Assembly: GCA_021740785.1 (NCBI GenBank)
Contig: JAIOZI010000006.1
Coordinates: forward strand, 40,921 to 104,920
Reading direction: 5' to 3'
Source of the DNA: Melioribacteraceae bacterium
GTDB taxonomy: Bacteria > Bacteroidota > Ignavibacteria > Ignavibacteriales > Melioribacteraceae
DNA length: 64,000 bases
Positions 54,794 to 64,000 of this stretch are shown here, in pieces (position 1 is the first letter of the stretch; every line of letters starts with the position of its first letter). The position numbers were made by a program, and so were the translations under genes. The notes beneath the pieces were generated by a model. That model ran no database searches and had not been told where the DNA came from. It saw only the letters and a program-made list of their open reading frames with translations.

Positions 54794-55745
54794 ACCGGCG
54801 AAGCTAAAATTAGCTGATATTCCAACTCCGATTCAAGAAGTTGAATTTGATGGAAAAAAATTTTTCATGAAACGTGATGATTTTACGGGAATTGAGTTAT
54901 CAGGAAATAAGGCGAGAAAATTGGAATACCTGCTTTACGAAGCTCAATCAATTAATGCCGATTATATTTTTACATGCGGCGGCAAACAATCCAACCACGT
55001 TCGGGCAACTGCACTTGCGGCAATATCTAAAGGGATGAAAACTAAAGCTTTTCTGCCCGGGAAAAAACATCGTACCGGTGATGGCAATCAGTTTTTTTTG
55101 CAATTAATCAATACTGAAACCATGATGTTAACTATGGAAGAGTATGCGGGTGTTAATAAATTGATGTCAGCCGAAAAAGAAAAGTTTGAAAAGGAGGGAA
55201 AGAAAGTATATATAATTCCTGAAGGCGGTTCATCAGAGCTAGGAATTTGGGGTTATGTGAATTTTGTTGATGAAATTTCCAATCAGATTGACACATCATG
55301 GTTTGATGGAATTGTTCTTGCAGCCGGAACAGACGGAACCGCAGCCGGTATTTTAATCGGACTTGCAACAAACAATATCAATTGGAAAGTTCATATTGTA
55401 AATGTTTTGTACAATCCATCAATTTTGCAAGATAAAATCGAAAAAATGATCAATGGGTTTGCGGGAAGATTTGGGCTTGATGCGGGAAATATTATTAATC
55501 GTTTAGAGTTTCACAACGGGTATTCATCTCTTGGTTATAATAGAATGTCGTTTGAGAATGTTTCCTTAGTTAAAAGATTTGCTCAAAGCAGCGGAATTAT
55601 TTTAGACCCCGTTTATACAGGCAAAGCATTCAAATGTTATAATGATGAGTTTCTAGTTCCCGGGAAAAGTGAAAAGAATTTATTTTTACACACGGGAGGT
55701 ATATTCGGCGCAATGATTAAATCTTCAAATTACTTCGCTGTTTAA
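54786..55745 (+). CDS. PLP-dependent D-cysteine desulfhydrase / ACC deaminase-family enzyme
   Basis: 319 residues of the tryptophan-synthase-beta fold II. FMKRDDFTGIELSGNKARKLEYLLYEA contains the PLP-binding Lys, CGGKQSNHVRATALAA the substrate loop, and LAAGTDGTAAGILIGL the phosphate-binding glycines. The family covers D-cysteine desulfhydrase and ACC deaminase. Specificity is not decidable here. Overlap with kdsB implies co-transcription. Confidence 0.88.
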   Translation: MIKPAKLKLADIPTPIQEVEFDGKKFFMKRDDFTGIELSGNKARKLEYLLYEAQSINADYIFTCGGKQSNHVRATALAAISKGMKTKAFLPGKKHRTGDGNQFFLQLINTETMMLTMEEYAGVNKLMSAEKEKFEKEGKKVYIIPEGGSSELGIWGYVNFVDEISNQIDTSWFDGIVLAAGTDGTAAGILIGLATNNINWKVHIVNVLYNPSILQDKIEKMINGFAGRFGLDAGNIINRLEFHNGYSSLGYNRMSFENVSLVKRFAQSSGIILDPVYTGKAFKCYNDEFLVPGKSEKNLFLHTGGIFGAMIKSSNYFAV

Positions 55746-55805
55746 TTGTCTTTTTAGATTCATATAATTATTTTAGATTTTATTGTTCTTTTATTGGAGG
55801 AAATG

Positions 55806-56213
55806 GTGGAAAGAAAAATTCGTGTGTTGATTGCAAAAGCTGGTCTCGATGGACATGACCGTGGAGCCAAAGTTGTTGCCGCAGCTTTAAGAGATGCCGG
55901 GATGGAAGTGATTTATACCGGTTTACGTCAAACTCCCCAAACAATTGTTGAAGCTGCAATTCAGGAAGATGTTGATGCAATTGGAATCAGTATACTTTCT
56001 GGTGCTCACATGACGATCTTTCCTAGAGTTATGAATCTTCTGAAGGAAAGAAATGTTGACGATATTCTAGTTTTCGGAGGGGGAATTATTCCGGAGGAAG
56101 ATTTAAATACACTGAAAGAAATGGGAGTTGGTGAATTGTTTACACCGGGTGCACCGACAACGGAAATAGTAAGTTATTTAGAAAAATGGGCTGAAGGACA
56201 TCCGAAAAATTAA
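55806..56213 (+). CDS. Stand-alone B12-binding domain (methylmalonyl-CoA mutase C-terminal-type subunit)
   Basis: 135 residues from a GTG at 55806, favoured because GGAGG lies 5 bases upstream. TTG 55794 and ATG 55803 are alternatives. [32 protein letters not shown] contains the DxHxxG cobalamin lower-ligand motif. ISILSGAHM and [27 protein letters not shown] complete the fold. It is the small subunit of split B12-dependent acyl-CoA mutases. The catalytic subunit is not in this window. Confidence 0.92.
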   Translation: MERKIRVLIAKAGLDGHDRGAKVVAAALRDAGMEVIYTGLRQTPQTIVEAAIQEDVDAIGISILSGAHMTIFPRVMNLLKERNVDDILVFGGGIIPEEDLNTLKEMGVGELFTPGAPTTEIVSYLEKWAEGHPKN

Positions 56214-56345
56214 TCTGATTAACAACCTGCTTAAATTTCATTATTATTAGTAGATTTCTCACCCGAATTACTGCCTTATCATTTGCATATTTTTTTTGAG
56301 GCATTCATTGTTTATTTTACCTGAATTAAATTAAAAGGAAAAAGT

Positions 56346-57479
56346 TTGTCGGAGAATAAAGAAAGAATTCTATTTCTTGATATGCTTCGTGCATTTGCTG
56401 TCGTTATGATGATTCAAGGTCACACAATTCATACCTTCCTTTCGTCGGAGTTTCGAACTTCTGAATACTTCTTTTATACAGCATGGCATTGGATGCGCGG
56501 TTTTACAGCGCCGATTTTTATGTTTACTGCCGGTGTGGTATTTACTTATCTCCTTCATAATAAAAATCTTCCGGTTGGTGAAAATCCAAGAATTAAAAAA
56601 GGTTTGAAGAGATTTATTACCCTTGTAGTTATTGGCTATCTTCTGCGATTTCCAACATTAGACATTTTTCATTTCGACCGGGTGACACAAGAGCAGTGGT
56701 TAATTTTTTTTTCTGTCGATGCACTCCATCTGATCGGGTTCGGAATTTTAGCTATAGTTGTGTTAACAATAGCTGCGGAAAAATTTCATATATCAAACAC
56801 AAAGGTTTATCTTTTAGGCGCTCTTTTCTTTGTATTGCTAACTCCGATAATACGTGAAATCATTTGGTCTAAAATTTTACCTCTTCCTTTAGCCGCATAT
56901 TTTGATCGATCAACCGGTTCAATATTTCCGTTTTTCCCATGGCTTGCTTATTTACTCGGCGGATCGGTTCTCGGAAATTATTTAGCTCACAGGAAAGGTG
57001 TTCAGCGAACTCAGAAATTTGGGATAACGATTTTAATCATCGGGATAATATTATTCAGTGCTTCGTTCTTGCTGGACTCACTTCAATATTATGCAATGGT
57101 AGATTATAGTAATTGGTTGTTACATTATTCGGTATTTTTGAATAGGATAGGTTTTGTTTTAATGCTTGCCTCCGGTTTAGCATTTTTTGCATCTAAATTG
57201 AAATCACTGCCGGAAGTTGTAAAAATATTAGGTAGACATACGTTGGTTATTTATGTTATTCACCTTATTATATTGTACGGTTCTGTTTTGTCAATCGGAT
57301 TTTATCAGAGAGTGGGTGAAACTCTAAATACCTTTCAAAGTATATTAGCTGCAATAATAATGATTGCGGTGATGACGATAATGGCATTTGGTTTGGAAAA
57401 ATTGAAACCATATTTTAATAATTTTATTAAAGTAATTCATAATAAATATAAATTTTTGGCAGCGAAGTTTACATTATGA
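56346..57479 (+). CDS. Multi-pass membrane acyltransferase-like protein (DUF1624/HGSNAT-like)
   Basis: 377 residues with about ten membrane helices and a TTG start behind AAAAGGAAA. The N-terminal [26 protein letters not shown] is the hallmark of the DUF1624 / heparan-alpha-glucosaminide N-acetyltransferase group, with a conserved Asp and His. [18 protein letters not shown] in the middle also fits. A plain acyltransferase-3 assignment is less likely. Its stop overlaps ruvB (ATGA). Substrate unknown, presumably an envelope sugar. Confidence 0.75.
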   Translation: MSENKERILFLDMLRAFAVVMMIQGHTIHTFLSSEFRTSEYFFYTAWHWMRGFTAPIFMFTAGVVFTYLLHNKNLPVGENPRIKKGLKRFITLVVIGYLLRFPTLDIFHFDRVTQEQWLIFFSVDALHLIGFGILAIVVLTIAAEKFHISNTKVYLLGALFFVLLTPIIREIIWSKILPLPLAAYFDRSTGSIFPFFPWLAYLLGGSVLGNYLAHRKGVQRTQKFGITILIIGIILFSASFLLDSLQYYAMVDYSNWLLHYSVFLNRIGFVLMLASGLAFFASKLKSLPEVVKILGRHTLVIYVIHLIILYGSVLSIGFYQRVGETLNTFQSILAAIIMIAVMTIMAFGLEKLKPYFNNFIKVIHNKYKFLAAKFTL

Positions 57480-58501
57480 GAAAATCAGAAAAGACTAACC
57501 CGGTTTTAAATGAAGAAGATAAACAGTACGAACAGTCGCTGAGACCATTAACATTCGATGAATTTACCGGACAGAAAAAAATAACCGATAACTTAAAAGT
57601 GTTTATCGGAGCGGCAAAAAAAAGAAATGAAGGTCTCGATCACGTGTTGCTTACCGGACCTCCCGGGTTGGGAAAGACAACACTTGCTCATATTATTGCA
57701 AATGAACTTGGTGTAAAAATTAAAATTACATCGGGACCGGTTCTCGAAAAACCCGGCGACCTTGCCGGAATTCTAACCAATCTTGAAGAAAAATCCGTCC
57801 TCTTTATTGATGAAATTCACAGGCTCAGTCCTGTTGTTGAAGAATACCTCTATTCTGCAATGGAGGATTATAAACTAGATATAATGATTGATCAGGGTCC
57901 GAATGCTCGAACAGTTCAGATTAAACTTCCACCGTACACGTTGATTGGCGCAACAACACGTGCCGGATTATTAACGGCGCCTCTCCGTGACAGGTTCGGA
58001 ATAAAATCACGTCTCGATTATTATCAAAGTGAATTGTTAACGAAAATTATTGTGCGGTCATCCAGTATTTTAGATATCCATATTGCCGCAGATGCCGCAG
58101 AGGAAATTGCCAAACGTTCACGGGGAACGCCGAGAATTGCTAACAGGCTTCTGCGCCGGACTCGTGACTTTGCAGATTTTGAAGATAAAGACGGAATTGA
58201 TTTGGCGATTGCTAAGAAAGCTCTTACTGCGTTGGAGGTTGACAGCTTCGGTTTGGATGAAATGGATAAAGATATTATTCTTGCAATAATTGAGAAATTT
58301 AAAGGCGGTCCTGTAGGATTGAATACTCTCGCAGTTGCGGTTAATGAAGATCCGGGCACAATAGAAGAAGTTTATGAACCGTTTTTAATTCAACAAGGAT
58401 TTATTCAGCGGACGCCGCGCGGAAGAGAAGCAACTGATATTGCATATGCCAGGTTTAACCGTTCACGTATCGGTAAGTCCGATCAAAACACGTTATTTTG
58501 A
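57476..58501 (+). CDS. ruvB: Holliday junction branch-migration helicase RuvB
   Basis: 341 residues. [23 protein letters not shown], Walker [13 protein letters not shown], Walker [25 protein letters not shown], sensor [18 protein letters not shown] and the winged-helix end ([18 protein letters not shown]) are all present. It drives branch migration with RuvA. ruvA and ruvC are not adjacent. Confidence 0.97.
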   Translation: MRKSEKTNPVLNEEDKQYEQSLRPLTFDEFTGQKKITDNLKVFIGAAKKRNEGLDHVLLTGPPGLGKTTLAHIIANELGVKIKITSGPVLEKPGDLAGILTNLEEKSVLFIDEIHRLSPVVEEYLYSAMEDYKLDIMIDQGPNARTVQIKLPPYTLIGATTRAGLLTAPLRDRFGIKSRLDYYQSELLTKIIVRSSSILDIHIAADAAEEIAKRSRGTPRIANRLLRRTRDFADFEDKDGIDLAIAKKALTALEVDSFGLDEMDKDIILAIIEKFKGGPVGLNTLAVAVNEDPGTIEEVYEPFLIQQGFIQRTPRGREATDIAYARFNRSRIGKSDQNTLF

Positions 58502-58522
58502 ATTTAATCACAAGAGTTTATT

Positions 58523-59332
58523 ATGATAGATATAAATGGAATAAAAATCGGCGCTGGAAATCCTTTTGTTTTAATTGCAGGTCCGTGTGTTATTGAAAAT
58601 TATGAAATTACGATGAAGACTGCTGAGAGAGTCAATGAGATCACAAATGATTTGGGAATTCCCTACATTTTTAAGTCTAGTTACAAAAAGGCTAACAGAA
58701 CAAATGTGTCATCATTTACGGGACTTGATGAGGAGGAATCATTTGAAATATTTAGAAAAATAAAAGCCGAATTTAACCTCCCGATTTTAACAGATATTCA
58801 TACAGTTGAAGAAGCGGGAAAAGCTGCGGAGATAGCTGACATTCTCCAGATACCAGCTTTTCTTTGCAGGCAGACTGAATTATTAACAGCAGCCGGATTC
58901 ACAGGCAGAGTAATCAATATTAAAAAGGGACAATTCCTTGCACCGGAAGATATGAAACATGCAGCAGAAAAAGTAAAATCAACAGGTAATGAAAAAATTA
59001 TGTTAACTGAGAGGGGAACGACATTTGGTTATCATAATCTTGTCGTTGATATGCGTTCGTTAATCATAATGAAAGAATTGGGATACCCGGTTGTGATGGA
59101 TGCAACACATTCGGTACAAATGCCGGGCAGCGGAAATGTAACCGGCGGTCAGCCGAAATTTATTGCGCCTTTAGCAAAAGCTGCAGCAGCAGTTGGGATT
59201 GATGCTCTCTTTTTAGAGGTTCATCCTGATCCTCCCAATGCGCTTAGTGATGCCGCAAGTCAACTACCTTTGGATGATCTAAAAGAATTATTAATAACTA
59301 TAAAGGAAATTGATGCAATAACCAAGAGGTAG
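58523..59332 (+). CDS. kdsA: 2-dehydro-3-deoxyphosphooctonate aldolase (Kdo-8-phosphate synthase)
   Basis: 269 residues, a TIM barrel joining PEP and arabinose 5-phosphate. AGPCVIEN, FKSSYKKANRTNVSSF, LTERGTTFGYHNLVVDMRS and MDATHSVQMPGSGNVTGGQ cover the active site. The Cys in AGPCVIEN and in LCRQTELL is noted. The metal-dependent versus metal-independent class cannot be settled by eye. It follows ruvB by 21 bases. Confidence 0.96.
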   Translation: MIDINGIKIGAGNPFVLIAGPCVIENYEITMKTAERVNEITNDLGIPYIFKSSYKKANRTNVSSFTGLDEEESFEIFRKIKAEFNLPILTDIHTVEEAGKAAEIADILQIPAFLCRQTELLTAAGFTGRVINIKKGQFLAPEDMKHAAEKVKSTGNEKIMLTERGTTFGYHNLVVDMRSLIIMKELGYPVVMDATHSVQMPGSGNVTGGQPKFIAPLAKAAAAVGIDALFLEVHPDPPNALSDAASQLPLDDLKELLITIKEIDAITKR

Positions 59333-59400
59333 GCATTTATTTGTAAATTTAGACTTGTGCTCCTGATCTCAATGACAAATTATGAAATCAATTAAGAATA

Positions 59401-60129
59401 ATGAATCAACTTACATTTCCATTACATATTGATGATGATTTAAAACGCCGGCTGGAATTTGTGCTTCCGGCGAATAGAATTGGGTATAATAATGTTTTGG
59501 AAAAAATTAATTCATATGTAATTATCGGTCAGGGTAGATTCGGTGGAAACAATTTCATCTTAGGTAGAGATGGTGACAAACCGGATCTAGGTGTGTCGTC
59601 AGCACCAATGCTGGCATGCGGATACAAAATTGAAAATGACGAAAAATTTTATATCACGGTTCATGAAGAAATTGATGATCAGGTTGAAATTGATTTTACT
59701 AGAGAAGTAAAAAGAGACAAAGATGATTTAAGCTGGTCATACTCATATTGGCAGCCCGGTAAAAAAGCTCCCGGTGATAATGCCCCGGTGCGCGAGGTTC
59801 ATCTTATACAGAATAAAGTTGTAGTAGTTGTTGCTCCTACTCATAAGAAAGTTTGGGTATATGATGATTCAACACAAATAAATTACATTGTGCCTGTAAC
59901 AAATTTCTATAATGAAATTATGCATGTCTTAGGGGAGAAAGATCCCAAACTGGTTTTTAATAGCAATAGGCTTTTTGATAAACCGGGAGATATTTCGGAT
60001 GAACAAATCGGACAGGGCTTTTTACTTTACAATAAATACTGGAAAAAGATAGATTTGAATGATGAATTATTTATTAGACCAAAAATGAGAAAGAAGAAAA
60101 GTTTATTTTCAATTTTTAGGAGAGATTAA
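59401..60129 (+). CDS. Conserved-looking protein of unknown function between kdsA and kdsD
   Basis: 242 residues with no signal peptide or membrane helix. No family is recognised. It is beta-rich, with an Asp/Glu-rich middle (ITVHEEIDDQVEIDFTREVKRDKDD), an aromatic stretch (LSWSYSYWQPGKKAPGD) and a very basic C-terminus (RPKMRKKKSLFSIFRRD). It lacks the N-terminal DxDGVLT motif of KdsC, whose gene often sits here. It lies 3 bases before kdsD, so it is surely in the same transcript. Confidence 0.75.
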   Translation: MNQLTFPLHIDDDLKRRLEFVLPANRIGYNNVLEKINSYVIIGQGRFGGNNFILGRDGDKPDLGVSSAPMLACGYKIENDEKFYITVHEEIDDQVEIDFTREVKRDKDDLSWSYSYWQPGKKAPGDNAPVREVHLIQNKVVVVVAPTHKKVWVYDDSTQINYIVPVTNFYNEIMHVLGEKDPKLVFNSNRLFDKPGDISDEQIGQGFLLYNKYWKKIDLNDELFIRPKMRKKKSLFSIFRRD

Positions 60130-60132
60130 AAG

Positions 60133-61110
60133 TTGTCCAACGATAAAGTTTTAGATACCGCTAAAAATGTTATACGCATAGAAGCTGAAGCGGTTAGTAA
60201 TTTACTCAACAATTTGGGTAATGAATTTATCCGGGCTTGCCGTAAAATTTTCGAATGTACCGGCAGAGTTGTTTTTACAGGTATGGGAAAATCGGGATTG
60301 GTAGCCCGCAAAATTGTTGCTACATTAAACTCTACAGGTACGCCTGCTATTTACCTGCACCCAACCGATGCTCTACACGGAGATCTGGGAATGGTTCGGA
60401 AAGAAGATATAGTTATTATTATTTCGAAGAGCGGCAATACCGAAGAACTATACCAGTTGATTGATTTGTTCAAACGGTTAGGTGTAACATTGATCGGTTT
60501 TCTTGGAAATATGAATTCCAACCTGGCAAGATTATGCGATATCAATATTGATATTAGTGTTAAGGAAGAAGCATGCCCGTATGATCTGGCGCCGACTGCA
60601 TCAACTACGGCAACATTGGCAATGGGAGATGCACTTGCGGTTTCACTTTTGGAATTGCGTGGATTTACCGCTCAAGATTTTGCGCTGCTTCATCCGGGAG
60701 GCAGTTTGGGTAAACGGCTGTCATTAAAAATTTCCGAGATAATGTACACGGGCGATGATGTTCCTATCGTAAATGAGGATGCATCAATAAAAGATACTAT
60801 TATTGAAATGACATCCAAACGTTTGGGCGCCACGTCGGTGGTTAATGCTGATGGAGCGCTGACCGGAATAATTACCGACGGTGACCTAAGACGCTTACTC
60901 GAAAAAACCGAGCAAATCACCGGACTTACAGCAAAGAAAGTTATGTCTAAAAATCCCAAAATAATTAGTCCTGAATTTCTGGCATCATTTGCACTTCAGC
61001 AAATGGAAAAATTCAACATAACATCATTAATTGTTGCCGCTGAGGATAGAAAGCCGGTTGGGATTGTACATCTACACGATTTAGTTAAACTCGGACTGCA
61101 GCAAAGATGA
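60133..61110 (+). CDS. kdsD: Arabinose-5-phosphate isomerase (KpsF/GutQ family)
   Basis: 325 residues with a TTG start. The SIS domain (about 35-175) has GMGKSGLVARKIVATLNSTGTPAIYLHPTDALHGDLGMV and ISKSGNTEEL. PGGSLGKRL is followed by two CBS domains (about 200-325). It makes arabinose 5-phosphate from ribulose 5-phosphate, the first step of Kdo synthesis. Overlaps lptC by ATGA. Confidence 0.95.
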   Translation: MSNDKVLDTAKNVIRIEAEAVSNLLNNLGNEFIRACRKIFECTGRVVFTGMGKSGLVARKIVATLNSTGTPAIYLHPTDALHGDLGMVRKEDIVIIISKSGNTEELYQLIDLFKRLGVTLIGFLGNMNSNLARLCDINIDISVKEEACPYDLAPTASTTATLAMGDALAVSLLELRGFTAQDFALLHPGGSLGKRLSLKISEIMYTGDDVPIVNEDASIKDTIIEMTSKRLGATSVVNADGALTGIITDGDLRRLLEKTEQITGLTAKKVMSKNPKIISPEFLASFALQQMEKFNITSLIVAAEDRKPVGIVHLHDLVKLGLQQR

Positions 61111-61646
61111 AACATTTGATTATTATATTATTTTCAACACTGTTAATTTTATCATGTGGGGATGAAAAGATAAAACCCAAGATTGACGCTGAGATTAATG
61201 AAGAAGGACGCCCAGTTCAGGAAAGCTGGAATGCAGAAATATATTTTACTGAAAACGGAACTCTACAAGCTATACTTTATTCCGATCATCTGATGGTTTA
61301 TGACAAAAAAAAAATGAAAGTGCTGGAAGGTGTAAGAATCGATTTTTATAACCCGGATGGTGAAATTACATCAACGCTTACATCAAAGAAGGGAAGGGTA
61401 GAAGATAATACAAGAAATATGTATGCGATTGACAGCGTGGTTGTTGTAAATGATGAAGGGCGAACTCTTCGTACTGATGAACTAATGTGGCGAAATAAAG
61501 ACAGGAAAATCACCACGGAAAAATTTGTTACTATTGTTGATGAAAAGGAAAGAATTGAAGGATTCGGATTTGAGTCAGATCAGAATTTACAGAATTATAT
61601 AATTTTTAACAGCACCTACAGTACAAAAATTGAAGAGGAAAAATAA
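61107..61646 (+). CDS. lptC: LPS export protein LptC
   Basis: 179 residues with an N-terminal lipoprotein-like signal (LLILSCGDEK, Cys17), in contrast to the membrane-anchored LptC of proteobacteria. The rest is an LptC-type beta-jellyroll (MKVLEGVRIDFYNPDGEITSTLTSKKGRVEDNTRNMYAIDSVVVVNDEGRTLRTDELMW). It passes LPS from LptB2FG to LptA. It is followed 3 bases later by the LptA-like gene. Confidence 0.88.
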   Translation: MKHLIIILFSTLLILSCGDEKIKPKIDAEINEEGRPVQESWNAEIYFTENGTLQAILYSDHLMVYDKKKMKVLEGVRIDFYNPDGEITSTLTSKKGRVEDNTRNMYAIDSVVVVNDEGRTLRTDELMWRNKDRKITTEKFVTIVDEKERIEGFGFESDQNLQNYIIFNSTYSTKIEEEK

Positions 61647-61649
61647 CAT

Positions 61650-63029
61650 TTGCGAGTGACTTACTTAATATTTCTAATAATTGTCTTGATTACATCCTTG
61701 TCATTTGCACAGGAAGAGCGTTTAACAGTTGTAGGCGATAGTTTGCGTGGGAGAATAGTAGAAGGAGAAAACGTCCGCGAAGTTATCGGTAATGTTGTAA
61801 TTACTCAAGGAGGTGTGAGGATTACCTGTAATAAAGCCCGGCAGTTTATTTCGAAGAATGAGGTTGAATTGATAGGTAATGTGATTGCTACTCAAGACAC
61901 AGTTATCATTACAACCGAAGAGGGATATTATTTCGGAAATGAAAAATATACTTTTTCTGATACGGGAGTTGTACTCGATGACGGTCATATAAATCTCAGC
62001 GCAAAAACCGGTTATTATTATTTTGATGAAGACCGTGCAAACTTTAAGGAGAATGTAATTCTGGTTGATTCACTAAATGTACTTCACTCCGATGAACTGA
62101 CCTATTATCAAAATGAAAACAAAGCTGTTTCGGTGGGACATGTACAAATCTCCGATACAAGCTCAACGATTTATGCCGACAGCCTGATTCATTTTCGGTC
62201 GCAGAGTGAGACCTATGCTTTCGGCACAATTAAAATTGAAAATCCGAACAACAATGTCGTGATAATTGGTGAGGAACTTGTTGATCTTGCTAAACAGAAT
62301 TATACTAAGATTATTGGCGATCCTTTATTATTGCAAATAGATACAACTGAAACGGGCAGAGTTGACACACTAATTATTTCTGCATTGATGCTTGAATCAA
62401 TTGAGGATAGTACCAGCAGACTAATTGCAACCGATTCTGTTGAAATTGTAAGAGGTGATTTTTATTCAACAGGCAGTCAATCAATTTATTACCGGGGATC
62501 GGATAAAATTGTGACCTTCCGTAAAGAGAATGAAAAAGTTCCACCAGTTATGTGGTATGAAGAGACTCAAGTATTCGGCGATACAATTAAAATTTATCTT
62601 AAGGATAACGAACTCGACTGGGTTGATATTAAAATTGATGGATTTATCTCCACAGCTAAAGAAGGTTATGAATTCAGGTACGATCAAATTTCGGGTTATA
62701 ATGTGAAATTATTTTTTAAATTGAGTGAATTGAAAAAGACGGAAGTAATGGGTAATGTACTTAGTATTTATTTTATGTTTGATGAAGATGAACCGAATGG
62801 ATTAATAAAATCGAGTTCAGCTTCTGCTAATATCTATTTTGACAGCAGCAGGGTTATTGATGTGAGACTCTACGGAACACCTATGACAGAATATCACCCG
62901 GAAAATCTGGTCAAAGGGGAAGAAAAGGATTTCTTTCTGCCGGGATTTTATATTTACGAGAACAAACCAAGTAAACCAGCTTTATTAAGAAGATATTTGG
63001 AACATATACTCAAACTCAAAACGAAATGA
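61650..63029 (+). CDS. OstA/LptA-family periplasmic LPS transport protein
   Basis: 459 residues, TTG start, signal peptide ending TSLSFAQ. The N-terminal half has repeated OstA beta-jellyroll units ([40 protein letters not shown] and similar to about 240). The second half is more divergent and lacks a barrel. It is much longer than enteric LptA (about 185), so it may be a multi-unit bridge. It overlaps lptB by ATGA. Confidence 0.85.
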   Translation: MRVTYLIFLIIVLITSLSFAQEERLTVVGDSLRGRIVEGENVREVIGNVVITQGGVRITCNKARQFISKNEVELIGNVIATQDTVIITTEEGYYFGNEKYTFSDTGVVLDDGHINLSAKTGYYYFDEDRANFKENVILVDSLNVLHSDELTYYQNENKAVSVGHVQISDTSSTIYADSLIHFRSQSETYAFGTIKIENPNNNVVIIGEELVDLAKQNYTKIIGDPLLLQIDTTETGRVDTLIISALMLESIEDSTSRLIATDSVEIVRGDFYSTGSQSIYYRGSDKIVTFRKENEKVPPVMWYEETQVFGDTIKIYLKDNELDWVDIKIDGFISTAKEGYEFRYDQISGYNVKLFFKLSELKKTEVMGNVLSIYFMFDEDEPNGLIKSSSASANIYFDSSRVIDVRLYGTPMTEYHPENLVKGEEKDFFLPGFYIYENKPSKPALLRRYLEHILKLKTK

Positions 63030-63772
63030 TTATGGAAAACGGACTAACGCTAAGAAGCGAAGAACTGGTAAAAATTTATAAAAAGAGAACCGTAGTAAAA
63101 AAAGTTTCGGTTCAGGTTCAACAGGGAGAAGTTGTCGGATTGCTTGGACCGAATGGCGCAGGTAAAACTACAACGTTTTATATGATAGTTGGAATGATAA
63201 AACCTAACGGTGGAAAGGTATTTCTGCAGGAAAAGGAAATTACTACTGAACCCATGTATAAAAGGGCTAATATGGGAATTGGTTATCTGCCGCAGGAAGC
63301 ATCTGTATTCCGTAAGCTAAGTGTTGAAGATAACATCATGGCAGTTCTGCAGATGATGAAATTATCTAATGCTGAACGAAAAGAAAGAATGGAAACATTG
63401 CTCGAAGAACTTAGCATAACAAATATTCGCAAGAGTCTTGGATTTCAACTCAGCGGCGGTGAAAGAAGAAGAACAGAAATTGCCCGCGCTCTGGCATCAA
63501 AACCAAAATTTATTCTTTTGGATGAACCTTTTGCCGGCGTTGATCCGATTGCCGTTGAAGATATTATGAGTATAGTTGCAAATCTGAAGCATAAAGGTAT
63601 TGGTATACTTATTACAGATCACAATGTACATGAAACACTTAGTATAGTTGACCGTGCATATATACTGATCGAAGGTTCGATCTTCAAGGACGGTTCTGCT
63701 GATTATCTTGCAGAAGATCAAGAGGTGAGAAAACTCTATCTTGGGGAAAAATTCAAACTAGATCGTTATTAA
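63026..63772 (+). CDS. lptB: LPS export ABC transporter ATP-binding protein LptB
   Basis: 248 residues. Walker [11 protein letters not shown]-loop [18 protein letters not shown], signature [15 protein letters not shown] and Walker [20 protein letters not shown] are those of LptB. It powers LPS extraction by LptFG. The ATG at 63026 overlaps the upstream stop; an ATG at 63032 is possible. Confidence 0.96.
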   Translation: MIMENGLTLRSEELVKIYKKRTVVKKVSVQVQQGEVVGLLGPNGAGKTTTFYMIVGMIKPNGGKVFLQEKEITTEPMYKRANMGIGYLPQEASVFRKLSVEDNIMAVLQMMKLSNAERKERMETLLEELSITNIRKSLGFQLSGGERRRTEIARALASKPKFILLDEPFAGVDPIAVEDIMSIVANLKHKGIGILITDHNVHETLSIVDRAYILIEGSIFKDGSADYLAEDQEVRKLYLGEKFKLDRY

Positions 63773-64000
63773 TTTCTGAAGCAGTTTGTAATCCACAAAA
63801 AAAATCGCTTAAAGGAATAATCGATCTGTTATTGTTTTTTATTTTTGAGTTACCTTGAAGTATATTCAGAACACCTTACCCCCCGCAAAATGAAAGTGCA
63901 GTGGTTTTGAAAATTAAGCGTAAATTTGTACCCGGAAATATTGTGTGAGTTTCATTTAATAATTCGGCCAATCGTTTTGCCGCTCTGTTAAACCTAGGAG
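63773..64000. other. Intergenic sequence to the right edge, nothing recognised
   Basis: These 228 AT-rich bases follow lptB. No convincing open frame, RNA gene, hairpin terminator or repeat copy was seen; rpoN commonly follows lptB in other phyla but no start is visible here. Confidence 0.5.

Overview
The window is AT-rich and almost fully coding, from a diderm bacterium with a complete LPS and outer-membrane biogenesis programme. It has a fused LpxC-FabZ protein, secreted proteins ending in a YPNPFNP-type type IX secretion (T9SS) sorting domain, a complete Bat (aerotolerance) operon and a BshB1 deacetylase. Together these point to the Bacteroidota/Chlorobi supergroup, most likely class Ignavibacteria. 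That placement is inferred from gene content. No rRNA, tRNA, CRISPR array, transposase or phage gene was seen.

Layout. 1-11449 (minus): a partial secreted metallopeptidase with a propeller, then a tightly overlapping operon of a propeller protein, rfaE1, rfaE2, tamB and rnr. 11598-19947 (minus): uppS-bamA-skp-skp-lpxD-lpxC/fabZ-lpxA-lipoate ligase, driven by a consensus-like promoter at 19971-19999. 20307-21603 (minus): lexA with two small overlapping genes, a WYL-like protein and a PD-(D/E)XK-like protein, probably one SOS operon. 21729-23001 (minus): ilvE behind what looks like a classical leader-peptide attenuator. 23105-27742 (plus): UspA, a CPA2 antiporter fused to a PTS EIIA domain, an MlaE permease, a sugar transferase and a tail-anchored small protein. 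27847-35946: three large T9SS cargo proteins. 36219-39799 (plus): bshB1, a beta-hydroxyacid dehydrogenase, an SLC13 transporter and a DUF302 protein. 39991-41325 (minus): a TetR regulator and a membrane protein that share a bipartite operator. 41471-53716 (plus): a DUF4143 ATPase, the moxR-DUF58-Bat operon, an M48 protease and a VWA lipoprotein. 53718-63772 (plus): gatC, kdsB, a PLP enzyme, a B12-binding domain, a membrane acyltransferase, ruvB, kdsA, an unknown gene, kdsD, lptC, an OstA/LptA-like gene and lptB.

How it fits together. The two large envelope blocks supply lipid A (LpxA, C, D), Kdo (KdsA, B, D), heptose (RfaE1, E2), LPS export (LptB, LptC, LptA-like), outer-membrane protein assembly (BamA, two Skp-like chaperones, TamB) and the undecaprenyl carrier (UppS). 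KdsC, LpxB, LpxK and WaaA are not here.

The most interesting signals are regulatory and structural. (i) An 18-residue leader peptide with 7 Ile, 1 Val and 1 Leu is followed by a 14-bp hairpin and an intrinsic terminator just upstream of ilvE. (ii) A LexA operator-like dyad fills the 17-bp spacer of the lexA promoter. (iii) The site AGTACTA-N11-TCAGTAC occurs in front of both tetR and its neighbour. (iv) A 219-bp, heavily self-complementary repeat is present twice in inverted orientation (20022-20240 and 29836-30053). (v) A small WYL/nuclease-like pair sits downstream of lexA. (vi) An LPxxWW motif is shared by a sugar transferase tail and the small membrane protein next to it.
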